From positions 1 to 64,000 of the forward strand of contig NZ_MDGK01000052.1 in assembly GCF_001870465.1 (NCBI RefSeq): a stretch of 64,000 bases of DNA, written 5' to 3'. The position numbers and the translations under genes were made by a program. This DNA comes from Pseudomonas extremorientalis. GTDB taxonomy: Bacteria; Pseudomonadota; Gammaproteobacteria; Pseudomonadales; Pseudomonadaceae. This document shows positions 8,882 to 17,541 of the stretch, in pieces. The notes under the pieces are model-generated. The model saw only the letters and a list, made by a program, of their open reading frames with translations, did no database searches and was not told where the DNA came from. Position 1 is the first letter of the stretch. Every line of letters starts with the position of its first letter.

Positions 8882-9667
8882 GTGCTTATCGAGTCCCGAC
8901 GTCGCGCTTACTTGACCGCCATGCAGGTGGTCAACTGGCTGCCCCGCACCGAACTGCCGTTTGCCGCGCCGTCGCGGCCCGAGCTGTTGCAGGCGCTTGA
9001 GCCCTATGAGGCGTTCGAGTCTTCGGGCGAGGAAGCGGCTGCGCCGGTGGCGGTGGTCAAGCCCACGCCGGAGACGCGACCGGTGGTCGAGCGCGCCAAG
9101 ATCGAAGTGCCGCGCCCCGTGCCGGTGACCAAGGCCGCCAAGGTGGTCGAAGAGGCGGCCCCGGTGGTCAAGGCCCCGGTGGTGCCGCCACCGCGCTTTG
9201 CCCTGCAATTGCTGCGCGCCGGGCGCTGCCTGCTGCTCGTCGAGTTGCCCACCGGCGAACGTTTCCAGACCCGCGACCCCGCCTACATGCTGCTCAAGGA
9301 CATGCTGCGCGCCGCCGGCCTGCCCGACAGCCCGCAAATCGTCGGCGACCCGGTGCGCTGGCCGCTGCTGGTGCGTGGCAACATGGATCAAGGCCCCGAG
9401 GCCGCACGGGATTTCGTGCAAGGTTTTGTGTCGGCGCGCCTGGAAGACGAACCCTGCGCGTGCCTGTGGCTGATCGGCTTGCCCGCTGTGCGTTTTGCCG
9501 GCGAGGCCAATGCCGAAGCCTGGTACCGCGAGCTGCAGGTCGAAAGCCTGGGCTTGGTGTGGGTCCTGCCGGGCCTGGAATTATTAATGGAAGAGCCACA
9601 GCGTAAGGCTGATGTCTGGCAAGCCATGCGCCGGCTGATGGCGCGCTGGAAAACAACCGATGAGTGA
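8882..9667 (+). CDS. holD: DNA polymerase III psi subunit (HolD-like)
   Basis: Probable psi subunit of the DNA polymerase III clamp loader, linking the chi/SSB contact to the tau/gamma complex. It has 261 residues with a GTG start at 8882. The N terminus (RRAYLTAMQVVNWLPR) resembles the tau/gamma-binding peptide of HolD. Residues 45-95 are a low-complexity Pro/Val/Ala/Glu-rich linker, followed by the compact C-terminal domain ending in a tryptophan-rich helix. Pseudomonad psi is longer and very divergent from E. coli HolD; I recall the homologous P. aeruginosa gene beside rimI (PA4679) being shown to encode psi. The holD-rimI pairing, overlapping by 8 bases, is also the E. coli order. Start uncertain: no strong Shine-Dalgarno. 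Confidence 0.8.
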   Translation: MLIESRRRAYLTAMQVVNWLPRTELPFAAPSRPELLQALEPYEAFESSGEEAAAPVAVVKPTPETRPVVERAKIEVPRPVPVTKAAKVVEEAAPVVKAPVVPPPRFALQLLRAGRCLLLVELPTGERFQTRDPAYMLLKDMLRAAGLPDSPQIVGDPVRWPLLVRGNMDQGPEAARDFVQGFVSARLEDEPCACLWLIGLPAVRFAGEANAEAWYRELQVESLGLVWVLPGLELLMEEPQRKADVWQAMRRLMARWKTTDE

Positions 9668-10112
9668 GGCTTTATCCTTCCGCCCGATGACCGAGGCCGA
9701 CCTCGACGCCGTGCTGAAAATCGAATACGCGGCGTTCAGCCATCCCTGGACCCGTGGGATCTTTCTCGATGGGCTGGGCAAGTACCAGATCTGGCTGATG
9801 TTCGAAGGTGAGCAGCAGGTGGGGCACGGCGTGGTGCAGATCATCCTCGATGAGGCGCATCTGCTGAACATTACCGTCAAACCGGAAAACCAGGGGCGCG
9901 GCCTGGGACTGGCGCTGCTGGAGCACTTGATGTCACGTGCCTACGCGGCCAATGCGCGGGAGTGCTTCCTGGAAGTGCGCGACAGCAATACCGGCGCGTT
10001 TCGCCTGTATGAGCGCTATGGTTTCAACGAGATCGGCCGTCGCCGGGACTATTACCCGGCTGTCGGTGGCCGCGAAGATGCGGTCGTCATGGCCTGCACC
10101 CTGGTTGACTAA
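9660..10112 (+). CDS. rimI: RimI, ribosomal protein S18 N-alpha-acetyltransferase
   Basis: GNAT acetyltransferase of 150 residues that acetylates the N-terminal alanine of ribosomal protein S18 using acetyl-CoA. The acetyl-CoA loop is seen as ENQGRGLGLALL around residues 80-91, and the C-terminal half carries the RimI-typical segments ECFLEVRDSN and LYERYGFNEIGRRRDYY, with the Tyr and Glu used in catalysis. Length is typical. It starts inside the last codons of holD, so the two are co-translated. Confidence 0.95.
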   Translation: MSEALSFRPMTEADLDAVLKIEYAAFSHPWTRGIFLDGLGKYQIWLMFEGEQQVGHGVVQIILDEAHLLNITVKPENQGRGLGLALLEHLMSRAYAANARECFLEVRDSNTGAFRLYERYGFNEIGRRRDYYPAVGGREDAVVMACTLVD

Positions 10113-10126
10113 ATACATAGCCCATT

Positions 10127-10210
10127 GTGGGAGGGGGCTTGCCCCCGATGGCGGTGTACCAGGCACCTTATCAGTCTGACATGCCGCTATCGTGGGCAGC
10201 CCCCTCCCAC
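10127..10210. repeat. REP doublet (REPIN-like)
   Basis: Two inverted copies of a Pseudomonas REP sequence: a head GTGGGAGGGGGCTTGCCCCC at 10127-10146 and an inverted partner ending GCCCCCTCCCAC at 10210, separated by about 45 bases. Each half folds into a GC-rich hairpin and the halves can pair with one another. Such doublets sit between genes in fluorescent pseudomonads and are mobilised by RAYT transposases; no RAYT gene is present here. Confidence 0.85.
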
Positions 10211-10227
10211 CTGTAGGACACGTTCTG

Positions 10228-10593
10228 TCAGCGGTTACCGTCTACTGGATCAATATCTGCCAATTCGGCCTCATCCAGGCCATTGCCCCCACCGATCTCA
10301 TCCTCATCGACGATACTCAGGTCCCAGTCCGCCGGTTCGCCTTCGCCCGCTTCCTGAGCATCCCTTGCTCCATCTTCATGGATCAGCGTTTCAGGGCTCA
10401 TGTCATCGTTCGTCGCTTCATGGTCTTCGGTCGAAGCCCCAGTCAGCCCGGCCTCCCGCACCCGTTCGTCGCCGATATGCGTGGTGGGCGCGTCTTCGTC
10501 AAAATCCAGCTCGCGCATCGAGCCCATGCGATCTTCATTGTCATCAATCGGTTCGGGCTGTGTAGCGCCGTAGGGGCGTCGTGATTCAGTCAT
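10228..10593 (-). CDS. small acidic protein of unknown function
   Basis: 121 residues from the ATG at 10593, highly acidic and low in complexity (Asp and Glu throughout), with no signal peptide, membrane segment or known motif. I recall a gene of similar size and charge next to rimI and carbonic anhydrase in P. aeruginosa (PA4677 region), so it is probably a conserved Pseudomonas gene. It is divergent from the carbonic anhydrase gene and ends next to the REP doublet. No function proposed. Confidence 0.75.
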   Translation of the reverse strand: MTESRRPYGATQPEPIDDNEDRMGSMRELDFDEDAPTTHIGDERVREAGLTGASTEDHEATNDDMSPETLIHEDGARDAQEAGEGEPADWDLSIVDEDEIGGGNGLDEAELADIDPVDGNR

Positions 10594-10747
10594 GGCCAAT
10601 CCTCATACTGTGGGGCTTATAGTGTGTGGACAGGCTGCGCGGCCTAAAGATTCAAGCTAATTCACGCTTGTTATTCGCCGGCAGGGCGTGACCTGGACGT
10701 GGGGTTGTCAGTCACAAAACTGCGCATCATTCCTGAGGCTTTCCCTG

Positions 10748-11392
10748 ATGAACGAACTACAAGACCTGCTTGATAACAATGAACGCTGGGCGGACGCGAT
10801 CAAACAGGAAGATCCCGAATTCTTCGCCAAGCTCGCCCGCCAGCAAACCCCGGAATACCTGTGGATCGGCTGTTCCGATGCCCGCGTACCGGCCAACGAG
10901 ATCGTCGGCATGCTGCCGGGTGATCTGTTCGTGCACCGTAACGTGGCCAATGTGGTGCTGCACACCGACCTCAATTGCCTGTCGGTGATCCAGTACGCGG
11001 TGGACGTGCTCAAGGTCAAACACATCCTGGTCACCGGCCACTATGGCTGTGGCGGCGTGCGCGCCTCGATGCAGGACCGTCAGTTCGGCCTGATCGACGG
11101 CTGGCTGCGCACCATTCGCGACCTCTACTACGAGAACCGCGACCTGCTGGCCCAATTGCCCACCGAGGAAGAACGCGTCGACCGTCTCTGCGAGTTGAAC
11201 GTGATCCAGCAAGTGGCCAATGTCGGGCACACCAGCATTGTGCAAAACGCCTGGCACCGTGGGCAGAGCCTGTCGATCCACGGCTGCATCTACGGCATCA
11301 AGGACGGCCGCTGGAAGAGCTTGAACACCACCATCAGTGGTTTCGAGCAGTTGCCACCGCAATACCGCCTGCGTCCGCTGGGCGAAGCCTAA
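10748..11392 (+). CDS. can: beta-class carbonic anhydrase
   Basis: Zinc enzyme that interconverts CO2 and bicarbonate in the cytoplasm. It has 214 residues from the ATG at 10748, close to E. coli Can (220). The beta-class zinc ligands are visible as CSDAR (about residues 41-45) and the HYGCGG segment (about 98-103), and the DLFVHRNVAN block typical of the family lies between them. Its stop overlaps the end of the convergent SET gene by four bases. Confidence 0.95.
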   Translation: MNELQDLLDNNERWADAIKQEDPEFFAKLARQQTPEYLWIGCSDARVPANEIVGMLPGDLFVHRNVANVVLHTDLNCLSVIQYAVDVLKVKHILVTGHYGCGGVRASMQDRQFGLIDGWLRTIRDLYYENRDLLAQLPTEEERVDRLCELNVIQQVANVGHTSIVQNAWHRGQSLSIHGCIYGIKDGRWKSLNTTISGFEQLPPQYRLRPLGEA

Positions 11393-11910
11393 GAGCGTTT
11401 ACGGTCGCACCACTGGGCCATGAACGCCTGCCCCTCGGCGTTCAATGGTTCATCGCGACCGGTAATCCAGCCCCGGCAGTTCAATTCGCCGCATTGGCAG
11501 GCGAACTGCCGGAACAGCACGTCTTCGGTCATGGCGTAATCCACGGTCAGCAGGGTGTCGGCCTGGATTTCGTGCAACGTCCAGACCTCCAGGTAGTGCA
11601 AGTCGAGAAACACGTTCGGTTTGCACGAATGCGACAGCAGGCCACTGAACCAGCAGTCGTAGAGGTGGATACGCGACGATAACTGCAACGTGTGCAGGCG
11701 TCTTTCGCTCAGGGCGTAGCCTGAGATCTTGGCGATGCACACACGGCTGTCAAAGGCCACGCGCGCCTTGACTCCCACGCCCACCCCTTGAATGTTGTGC
11801 ACCACCTCGAATTGCCTGTCCGTTGGGTAGCCTTGTCCGAGCGTGGACTTGAAAGGGTAAAGGCTGTCACCCACAGCGGTTTTAGCCTTATCCATGGCCT
11901 GAGTTTTCAT
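11389..11910 (-). CDS. SET-domain protein (putative protein-lysine methyltransferase)
   Basis: 173 residues with a C-terminal SET fold. The SAM/lysine pocket motif appears as LLSHSCKPNV (about residues 90-99), the catalytic-Tyr motif as LLTVDYAMTED, and a post-SET cysteine cluster as CQCGELNCRG, which would bind zinc. The N-terminal SET half is short, as in other bacterial stand-alone SET proteins. Such proteins methylate lysines, but the substrate cannot be told here. AGGAG lies four bases before the ATG at 11910. The 3' end overlaps carbonic anhydrase tail to tail. Confidence 0.85.
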   Translation of the reverse strand: MKTQAMDKAKTAVGDSLYPFKSTLGQGYPTDRQFEVVHNIQGVGVGVKARVAFDSRVCIAKISGYALSERRLHTLQLSSRIHLYDCWFSGLLSHSCKPNVFLDLHYLEVWTLHEIQADTLLTVDYAMTEDVLFRQFACQCGELNCRGWITGRDEPLNAEGQAFMAQWCDRKRS

Positions 11911-12007
11911 AACTCTCCTGGTTTAGGCTGCATCGACCTGCGGGTGGTGGCTGACTACCAGTCTTGCAGCGGATGGGCGCGGCTCAAGACTCGCCGAACA
12001 TGGACCT

Positions 12008-12039
12008 GATTTCTACTGTCAATGTTGACAGTAGAAATC
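12008..12039. repeat. perfect inverted repeat between two minus-strand genes
   Basis: A 15-bp stem (GATTTCTACTGTCAA and its exact complement) around a TG centre, followed on the plus strand by GGCTGTTTTTTG. No plus-strand gene ends nearby, so it may be the terminator of the minus-strand gene ending at 12058 read from the wrong side, or a protein-binding site upstream of the SET gene. Confidence 0.75.
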
Positions 12040-12057
12040 GGCTGTTTTTTGTGCAAT

Positions 12058-13227
12058 TTACAGCACCGGTGCGCTGATCGTCGGGAGTGGTGCTGCATTG
12101 CGCAGCTGTTTCAATTGGGTCTTGATGGTTGGCGTGGCGCATTTTGCATTCGCATCTTCCGGGGATAGATTGCGCACCGAGGTGTAGAACAGTTCGCACG
12201 TCTGCTCCTTGCGGGTGACTTGCCAGGTAGTCGTGCACGCCTTGAGCAGTACGTTCGGATCGCTCGCGGGTTTTTGGCCCATCCCGGCCTGCCAGCAGGC
12301 GGCGCTGAGATCCTGGCCCATCACCTTCAAACCGGCTTCGTCGGCTTTCTGCTCGTTGCCGTCGTAGGTGTCGGGGCTTGCCGCATACCAGATGTAACTG
12401 GGGTGGTTGGCACCCAACACCGAAACGGTTTGGCCAGCGGCGGGGCTGATCTGCGCCAGGCTCAGCACTGCCACGGTCTGCCCGTATTGTTGCTTGATCC
12501 AGCTGCGCACCGGTGCGCCGAACGCCACCATGGGCAATGCCCCTTTGGTGGACAGGCTCAACTCCCGGACCATGCGCGTCTGGTAATCGGTGAAGTAGCT
12601 GTAGACGGTTTCCAGGTCCTTGCCCGCATTGGAAGGCGCGGCGATGGGGGCGATATCGATGATGGTCTGGTAGGCCGGCGTTTCGGTGGCCGGGATGCCA
12701 TTCTCCGTGAGCAAGGTGGCCCAGCGGTCGGTGGTGGCCGATTCAAGGTAGTCCTGGGCCTGGGTCAGCGAGTAGTCCGGCGGGAAGTGCAGCAGCTCGA
12801 TGCTCTTTCGATTGTCCAGGGCCATGCCCAGCGGCAGGAACAGGTACCAGTTGTAGGCCCACTTGCCATCGCTGTTGAGCTTGCTCGCGCCTTGATAGGC
12901 CAGGTCGGCGGTATTGAGCAAGGAGGTCAACGGTTGGCCATAATTGTCCGGCACACCGCTGAAGGTCGCCGAAACCTGCCCGTCATGGGTCTTGACGCTG
13001 GCTTTCGCCCGGGTGTACCCATCCCGTTGCAGGCTCTGGTTCAGGTAATGCTCGGCAGTCTGTTCCAGCGTCCAGGGTCGAAAGCAGATTACGTTGCAGT
13101 TGTTGGGGAAAGCGAACAGCTTGGTCACACGCTGCGTGCTCCCTAGCGGTACATCGACATCGGCCTGTACGACCGCACTCGCCATCAGTGCGGCCATGGT
13201 GAAGGACAGCCTGGTTGGTTTGAACAT
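12058..13227 (-). CDS. exported protein of unknown function
   Basis: 389 residues from the ATG at 13227. An N-terminal signal peptide is likely (hydrophobic core TMAALMASAVV, cleavage after AQA-like VQA at about residue 22). At least six cysteines are present in the mature part, including the NNCNVICF segment and a C-terminal cluster, consistent with disulfides in the periplasm. I do not recognise a family. It lies downstream of and on the same strand as the Tat phosphoesterase gene (122-base gap), but the 12008-12039 hairpin and gap give no clear operon evidence. Confidence 0.8.
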   Translation of the reverse strand: MFKPTRLSFTMAALMASAVVQADVDVPLGSTQRVTKLFAFPNNCNVICFRPWTLEQTAEHYLNQSLQRDGYTRAKASVKTHDGQVSATFSGVPDNYGQPLTSLLNTADLAYQGASKLNSDGKWAYNWYLFLPLGMALDNRKSIELLHFPPDYSLTQAQDYLESATTDRWATLLTENGIPATETPAYQTIIDIAPIAAPSNAGKDLETVYSYFTDYQTRMVRELSLSTKGALPMVAFGAPVRSWIKQQYGQTVAVLSLAQISPAAGQTVSVLGANHPSYIWYAASPDTYDGNEQKADEAGLKVMGQDLSAACWQAGMGQKPASDPNVLLKACTTTWQVTRKEQTCELFYTSVRNLSPEDANAKCATPTIKTQLKQLRNAAPLPTISAPVL

Positions 13228-13349
13228 TGTTATTTCCTTGTCAGCGAAAGCCCGTCTGCGCGGGGTGAAAGCCCACCTCCACACAGTAGCGGCTGACCAG
13301 GAAAACCGCGTGCTAATTCAGCGGGCATGTCGCTATTGGATAAGAAAAC

Positions 13350-15050
13350 CTACACGCTGAACTGCAAAGCGTTGCTCAAGTCGCCCATGGGTTTCTGGCC
13401 GCGGGCGATCATCGCGTCATCGCGTTGCTTGAGGCCGTCCAGAGTCTCGAGCTGGAACACCCGGGTGATCAAGCGCAGGATCGACCCGGTGTCGTATACC
13501 GTATGGTCCACCGTGCCTTTGCGGGCGAACGGCGACACCACCAGCGCCGGAATCCGCGTGCCAGGCCCCCAGCGGTCGCCCTTTGGCGGTGCCACGTGGT
13601 CCCACCAGCCGCCGTTTTCGTCGACGGTCACCACCACCACCATGTTTTTCCACTGCGGACTCTCTTGCAGCACCTTCAAGGCACGGGCGATATGGCGGTC
13701 GCCAGACGCCACGTCGGCATAGCCCGCGTGCATGTTCAGGTTGCCCTGGGGTTTGTAGAAGGTGACAGCGGGCAGCTGGCCGGCCTGGGCGTCGGCGAAG
13801 AACTTGTTGGTGCTCGACTCGTCCCCCAAACCAGCATCGCGCAGGCGTTTGTCGCGCTCGACGCGGTTCTCGGGGCCCTGCTGCTTGAAGTAGTTGAACG
13901 GCTGGTGGTGATACTGGAAGTTCGGGATTTTTGGAATGCCGCCCGAATCCTTGAACTGGTCCAGCGTCGCTTGCCAGGCGCCGGCGTACCACGCCCAGTC
14001 GACGTTCTTCTTCGACAGCTTGTCGCCGATGTGTTCGTGGGTTTGCGGCACCAGCACGTTGGGCAGGTCAGGCTTGGAATAGTCCGGGTTTTCCGGGTCG
14101 CGGATCCAGGTCGGCCAGTACGGTGGAGCCAGGGTGTTCACGCCGTAGCCATCCGGGGTCAGCGCGCTGGGGCCGAACTGCGGCGGGCCGGTCATCGCGC
14201 TGGCGGGGGACTTGTCCAGGGGCTTGAGGCGCGGGTCGGTGGGGTCATCGCTTTGCAGCGTGGCGATCTGCGCCTTGGCCACCGATTGCGCGGCATTCGG
14301 GTAAAACGGCGCGGTGGCGCTGATCAGGTATTGATGGTTGAGGAACGAACCACCAAACGCCCCCTGGAAGAAGTTGTCGCAGAGCACAAACTCCTTGGCC
14401 ACGTCCCACAGGCGCAGGGAATAACGGCTCTGGGCGTAATGGCCCATCACCAGGCCGCCGGAGTCGGCCCAGGCGACGAAGTTGTCGTTCTTGCCGCCGT
14501 TGATCTGCATCTGGTTCTGGTAGAACACGTGCCACAGGTCACGGGTGACCAGGCTCAGCGGCAGGTCTTCGGCGTTCGGGCCCTTGAGGGCGAAGGGCGC
14601 GTTGGGCAGGTTCTCCTGGAATTGCACTTCGCTGGGGTAGGTCACCCCGTCCACCGTTTGCGGGCCGACTTGCAGCACACCACCCCAGGTTGGAGGCAGG
14701 GTCGTCAGCAGGCTGCCATCGCGGTCACGCTGCTGCGTGTCGGCGGCGGATAGCGCCGACAGCGGTTTCTCAACACCCGGGAAGTCCGCAAACAAGTTGT
14801 TGAAACTGCGGTTTTCGGCGTAGATCACCACCACGGTTTTCACCTGCTCACGCAAGGCCTTGTCCAACTCTTGCGGCGTCAGCGGCCGCGCCACCGGTTT
14901 ACCCGGTGCTTCGCTGGTATTGCCGCAGGCACTCAAGGTTGCGCCAACCCCCAGCACCGCCGCGCCCCCCAGGAAACGACGACGGCTGGTGTCGACTGGC
15001 GGTTGGGCTGCGGAATCGGGGGAAGGGCGGTCTTCGTGCTCGTCGCTCAT
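13350..15050 (-). CDS. Tat-exported lipoprotein phosphoesterase (AcpA / phospholipase C family)
   Basis: 566 residues, alkaline-phosphatase-superfamily phosphoesterase (PF04185, as in acid phosphatase AcpA and Pseudomonas phospholipases C). The N terminus has a twin-arginine motif SRRRFLGG (about residues 28-35) followed by a lipobox LSAC, so it should be exported folded and lipid-anchored. Metal- and nucleophile-site regions are recognisable: YAENRSFNNLF near residues 78-88 and VVVTVDENGGWWDHVAPP near 475-492. The ATG at 15050 is preferred over upstream in-frame codons because it places the Tat motif correctly. The substrate could be a phosphomonoester or phospholipid; the sequence does not decide. 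Confidence 0.88.
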   Translation of the reverse strand: MSDEHEDRPSPDSAAQPPVDTSRRRFLGGAAVLGVGATLSACGNTSEAPGKPVARPLTPQELDKALREQVKTVVVIYAENRSFNNLFADFPGVEKPLSALSAADTQQRDRDGSLLTTLPPTWGGVLQVGPQTVDGVTYPSEVQFQENLPNAPFALKGPNAEDLPLSLVTRDLWHVFYQNQMQINGGKNDNFVAWADSGGLVMGHYAQSRYSLRLWDVAKEFVLCDNFFQGAFGGSFLNHQYLISATAPFYPNAAQSVAKAQIATLQSDDPTDPRLKPLDKSPASAMTGPPQFGPSALTPDGYGVNTLAPPYWPTWIRDPENPDYSKPDLPNVLVPQTHEHIGDKLSKKNVDWAWYAGAWQATLDQFKDSGGIPKIPNFQYHHQPFNYFKQQGPENRVERDKRLRDAGLGDESSTNKFFADAQAGQLPAVTFYKPQGNLNMHAGYADVASGDRHIARALKVLQESPQWKNMVVVVTVDENGGWWDHVAPPKGDRWGPGTRIPALVVSPFARKGTVDHTVYDTGSILRLITRVFQLETLDGLKQRDDAMIARGQKPMGDLSNALQFSV

Positions 15051-15143
15051 TGCGGGGAGTCCTTGGCGAGGTGTTGCAAGATATTTCGCAGGACGGTAGC
15101 AATGCAATGTGACGGAACGAAGACAGTGATTTGAATCAGCGGA

Positions 15144-15464
15144 TCACAGCAGGCGCAGCGCCAACTCGCTGCCGGCGCGCAAGTACTCCACCTGCGCCGT
15201 CACCGCGTCCTTGACGATGGCCTCGCCCGTGTCGGTCAGCCTGGCCTTCTTTGCATCGACGACAGTGGTCTGCAACAACTGCATGGCCACGTCGATCGAT
15301 TTCTGGAAGGCGGTCACGTTGTTGTGCAGGCCGAACTCCTTGATCACCGCGTCCATGCGGCGATCTGCGTCGTCGCGCAAGGTCCTGTATTCAGTGACTG
15401 AAACGTTGCCGTCCTGGTAGATATCAGTGATCAACTCTTCCAGTGATTTGGATAGGGGCGTCAT
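15144..15464 (-). CDS. small helical protein of unknown function
   Basis: 106 residues, predicted mostly alpha-helical and cytoplasmic, with no cysteines and no recognisable motif. GGAACTCC before the ATG at 15464 (AGGAACTCCGATG) is a fair ribosome site. It lies upstream of the phosphoesterase gene on the same strand with a 93-base gap. No function proposed. Confidence 0.65.
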   Translation of the reverse strand: MTPLSKSLEELITDIYQDGNVSVTEYRTLRDDADRRMDAVIKEFGLHNNVTAFQKSIDVAMQLLQTTVVDAKKARLTDTGEAIVKDAVTAQVEYLRAGSELALRLL

Positions 15465-15582
15465 CGGAGTTCCTTGTTGCTAGGTGAGTAGGAGTCCGAG
15501 TCAGGTTAATCAAAGGTATTGGTGGGTGAAGCCAGAGATTGCCATTCATCCGCGTGAGATAAGCCCACGCGCTCGATCAGAC

Positions 15583-15900
15583 ATGAGTCACATCCGCTGA
15601 GCTGCCACTGATGCGATCACCTTTGTTGATGGCTTGGGTAAAGAGGGTTTTCTGGAAGACAAGTGTACTCAGCAAGCGGTGATCATGAGCCTGATCATCA
15701 TTGGTGAAGCTTCGACGAAAATCATGGACTAGTATTCGGATTTTGCGTGAAGTCACCCGCAAATCACATGGCGTAGCATGCGCGGAATGCGCAACCGAAT
15801 CGCCCACGGTTATTTCGATATCAACCTTGATGTGGTTTGGGACACGATCCAGAGCGCCCTGCCTGATCTATTGGAATGTTTTCCTGTTGCGCCTGAATGA
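15583..15900 (+). pseudogene. hepT: HepT-like HEPN toxin (DUF86) with three in-frame stops
   Basis: Reading one single frame gives a full HepT/DUF86 toxin sequence: MSHIR, stop, AATDAITFVDGLGKEGFL, then EDKCTQQAVIMSLIIIGEA, STKIMD, stop, YSDFA, stop, SHPQITWRSMRGMRNRIAHG and the C-terminal NLDVVWDTIQSALPDLLE. The stops are TGA at 15598, TAG at 15730 and TGA at 15748, with no frameshift. The HEPN RNase motif R-x4-H (RNRIAH) is intact. HepT is normally paired with the nucleotidyltransferase antitoxin MntA; I find no mntA remnant in the 100 bases upstream. Two or three residues of the N terminus may be missing or extend upstream. Confidence 0.85.
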
Positions 15901-15936
15901 AGCACCTGTTGCAGCAACAGATGCTTCATCCATTGG

Positions 15937-17355
15937 TCAGGGCATTACCGGCGGCAAATACTTCAACGTTGTCCCCAGCGCCCACAGCAGGAACAAGACC
16001 AGCGGCGTGTGCACCAGCAACTGCACGAACGAAAAGCCAATCAGGTCCCGCGCTTTGAGCCCCAACACCCCCAGCAGCGGCAGCATATAGAACGGGTTGA
16101 TCAGGTTCGGCAGCGCCTCGGCGGCGTTGTAGATCTGCACCGCCCAACCCAGGTGGTATTGCAGGTCATTGGCCACTTGCATCACGTATGGCGCTTCGAT
16201 GATCCACTTGCCGCCGCCCGACGGGATAAAGAAGCCCAGCACCGCCGAATACACGCCCATCAGCAGCGCGTAGGTGTCATGGGAGGCGATGGAGGTGAAG
16301 AAGGTGGAGATATGGTGCGCCAGGGTCTGGCCGTCGCCACCCTTGACCACGGTCATCAGCGCGGCGATCGAGCCGTACAGCGGGAACTGGATCAGCACGC
16401 CGGTGGTGGTCGGCACCGCACGCGCCACCGCATCGAGGAAGCTGCGCGGGCGCCAGTGCAGCAGGGCGCCGGTCATGATGAACAGGAAGTTATAGGTGTT
16501 CAGCCCTGAAATGGCACTGATCGCCGGTTTGGTCGAGAACTCATGGAACAGCCAGCCAGCCGCCAGCAATGCCAGCAGAATGGTCAGCAAGGGGCTGTGC
16601 TCGAGCCACTCACCCGGGCGGGCGGGGGCTTGCAGTTTGGGCAGGTTGAACGCCGGGTCGACCCCACAGGCCTTGGCATCGCGGGCGCTGTTCGGGCCGG
16701 GTGCGGTGGCGTAGGCGATGATCAGCGACACCACGATCAATGCCAGCAACAGCACGCCGGATTGCCACAGGAAGATGGTGTCGGTGAACGGGATCACTCC
16801 CGTGATCGACAGAATCGACGGCGGCAGGCTGGCCGGGTTGGCCTGCAACTGTGCCGCCGATGACGACAACCCCAACGCCCACACGGCGCCGAGCCCCAGA
16901 TACGCCGCTGCACCGGCAGCACGATAATCCATGCGCAGATCCGTGCGACGCGCCAGCGCCCGCACCAGCAAACCGCCAAACACCAGGGACAAGCCCCAGT
17001 TCAGCAACGAGGCGACCATCGAGATAAGCGCCACCCAGGCCACGGCCGAGCGGCCATTCTTTGGGATACGCGCCAGGCGGTCGATCAGTTGCACGGCGGG
17101 CGGCGAGCTGGCGACGACATAACCGCCGATCACCACGAAGGCCATCTGCATGGTGAACGGGATCAGGCTCCAGAACCCATCACCAAAGGCCTTGGCGGCC
17201 TCGGTCGGTGCGGCGCCCATACCCAGGGTCGCCACGGCAACGATGATCACCGCAAGGGCGGCGAATACCCAGGAGTCTGGAAACCAGCGCTCGGCGAAAT
17301 TGGAACAACGCAGGGCAAATCGGGCATAGCGGCTTTCTTCGATAGCATCGGCCAT
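15937..17355 (-). CDS. atoE: short-chain fatty acid transporter AtoE
   Basis: Integral membrane transporter of 472 residues with about 12 hydrophobic segments, of the AtoE family that imports short-chain fatty acids such as butyrate and acetoacetate. The N-terminal cytosolic part (CSNFAERWFPDSWVF) and the conserved FIPSGGGKWIIEAPYV motif near residue 385 are family hallmarks. No ato degradation genes are adjacent, so the substrate remains inferred. It is divergent from an MFS transporter gene across a 186-base spacer that should hold both promoters. Confidence 0.9.
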   Translation of the reverse strand: MADAIEESRYARFALRCSNFAERWFPDSWVFAALAVIIVAVATLGMGAAPTEAAKAFGDGFWSLIPFTMQMAFVVIGGYVVASSPPAVQLIDRLARIPKNGRSAVAWVALISMVASLLNWGLSLVFGGLLVRALARRTDLRMDYRAAGAAAYLGLGAVWALGLSSSAAQLQANPASLPPSILSITGVIPFTDTIFLWQSGVLLLALIVVSLIIAYATAPGPNSARDAKACGVDPAFNLPKLQAPARPGEWLEHSPLLTILLALLAAGWLFHEFSTKPAISAISGLNTYNFLFIMTGALLHWRPRSFLDAVARAVPTTTGVLIQFPLYGSIAALMTVVKGGDGQTLAHHISTFFTSIASHDTYALLMGVYSAVLGFFIPSGGGKWIIEAPYVMQVANDLQYHLGWAVQIYNAAEALPNLINPFYMLPLLGVLGLKARDLIGFSFVQLLVHTPLVLFLLWALGTTLKYLPPVMP

Positions 17356-17541
17356 GAGTCTTTCCTCTTATAGTTATTAGGGTGCAGGCGATTTTTCCGG
17401 CATGTTCCGCTACGGCCATTGATATGGGAATGCAGTTATCTTCATCGATCCATGAGGAAAACAAATATATCTGCCGCGATTGCCATCATTGGGCTCAGCT
17501 CATAACCTGCACGCCATTTCGTTTGTCTGCCGAGCCTCCAC

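Noticed and set aside
15577..15807. A 76-codon minus-strand frame
   Set aside because: It is the antisense of the HepT remnant, which explains the conservation-like codon pattern.
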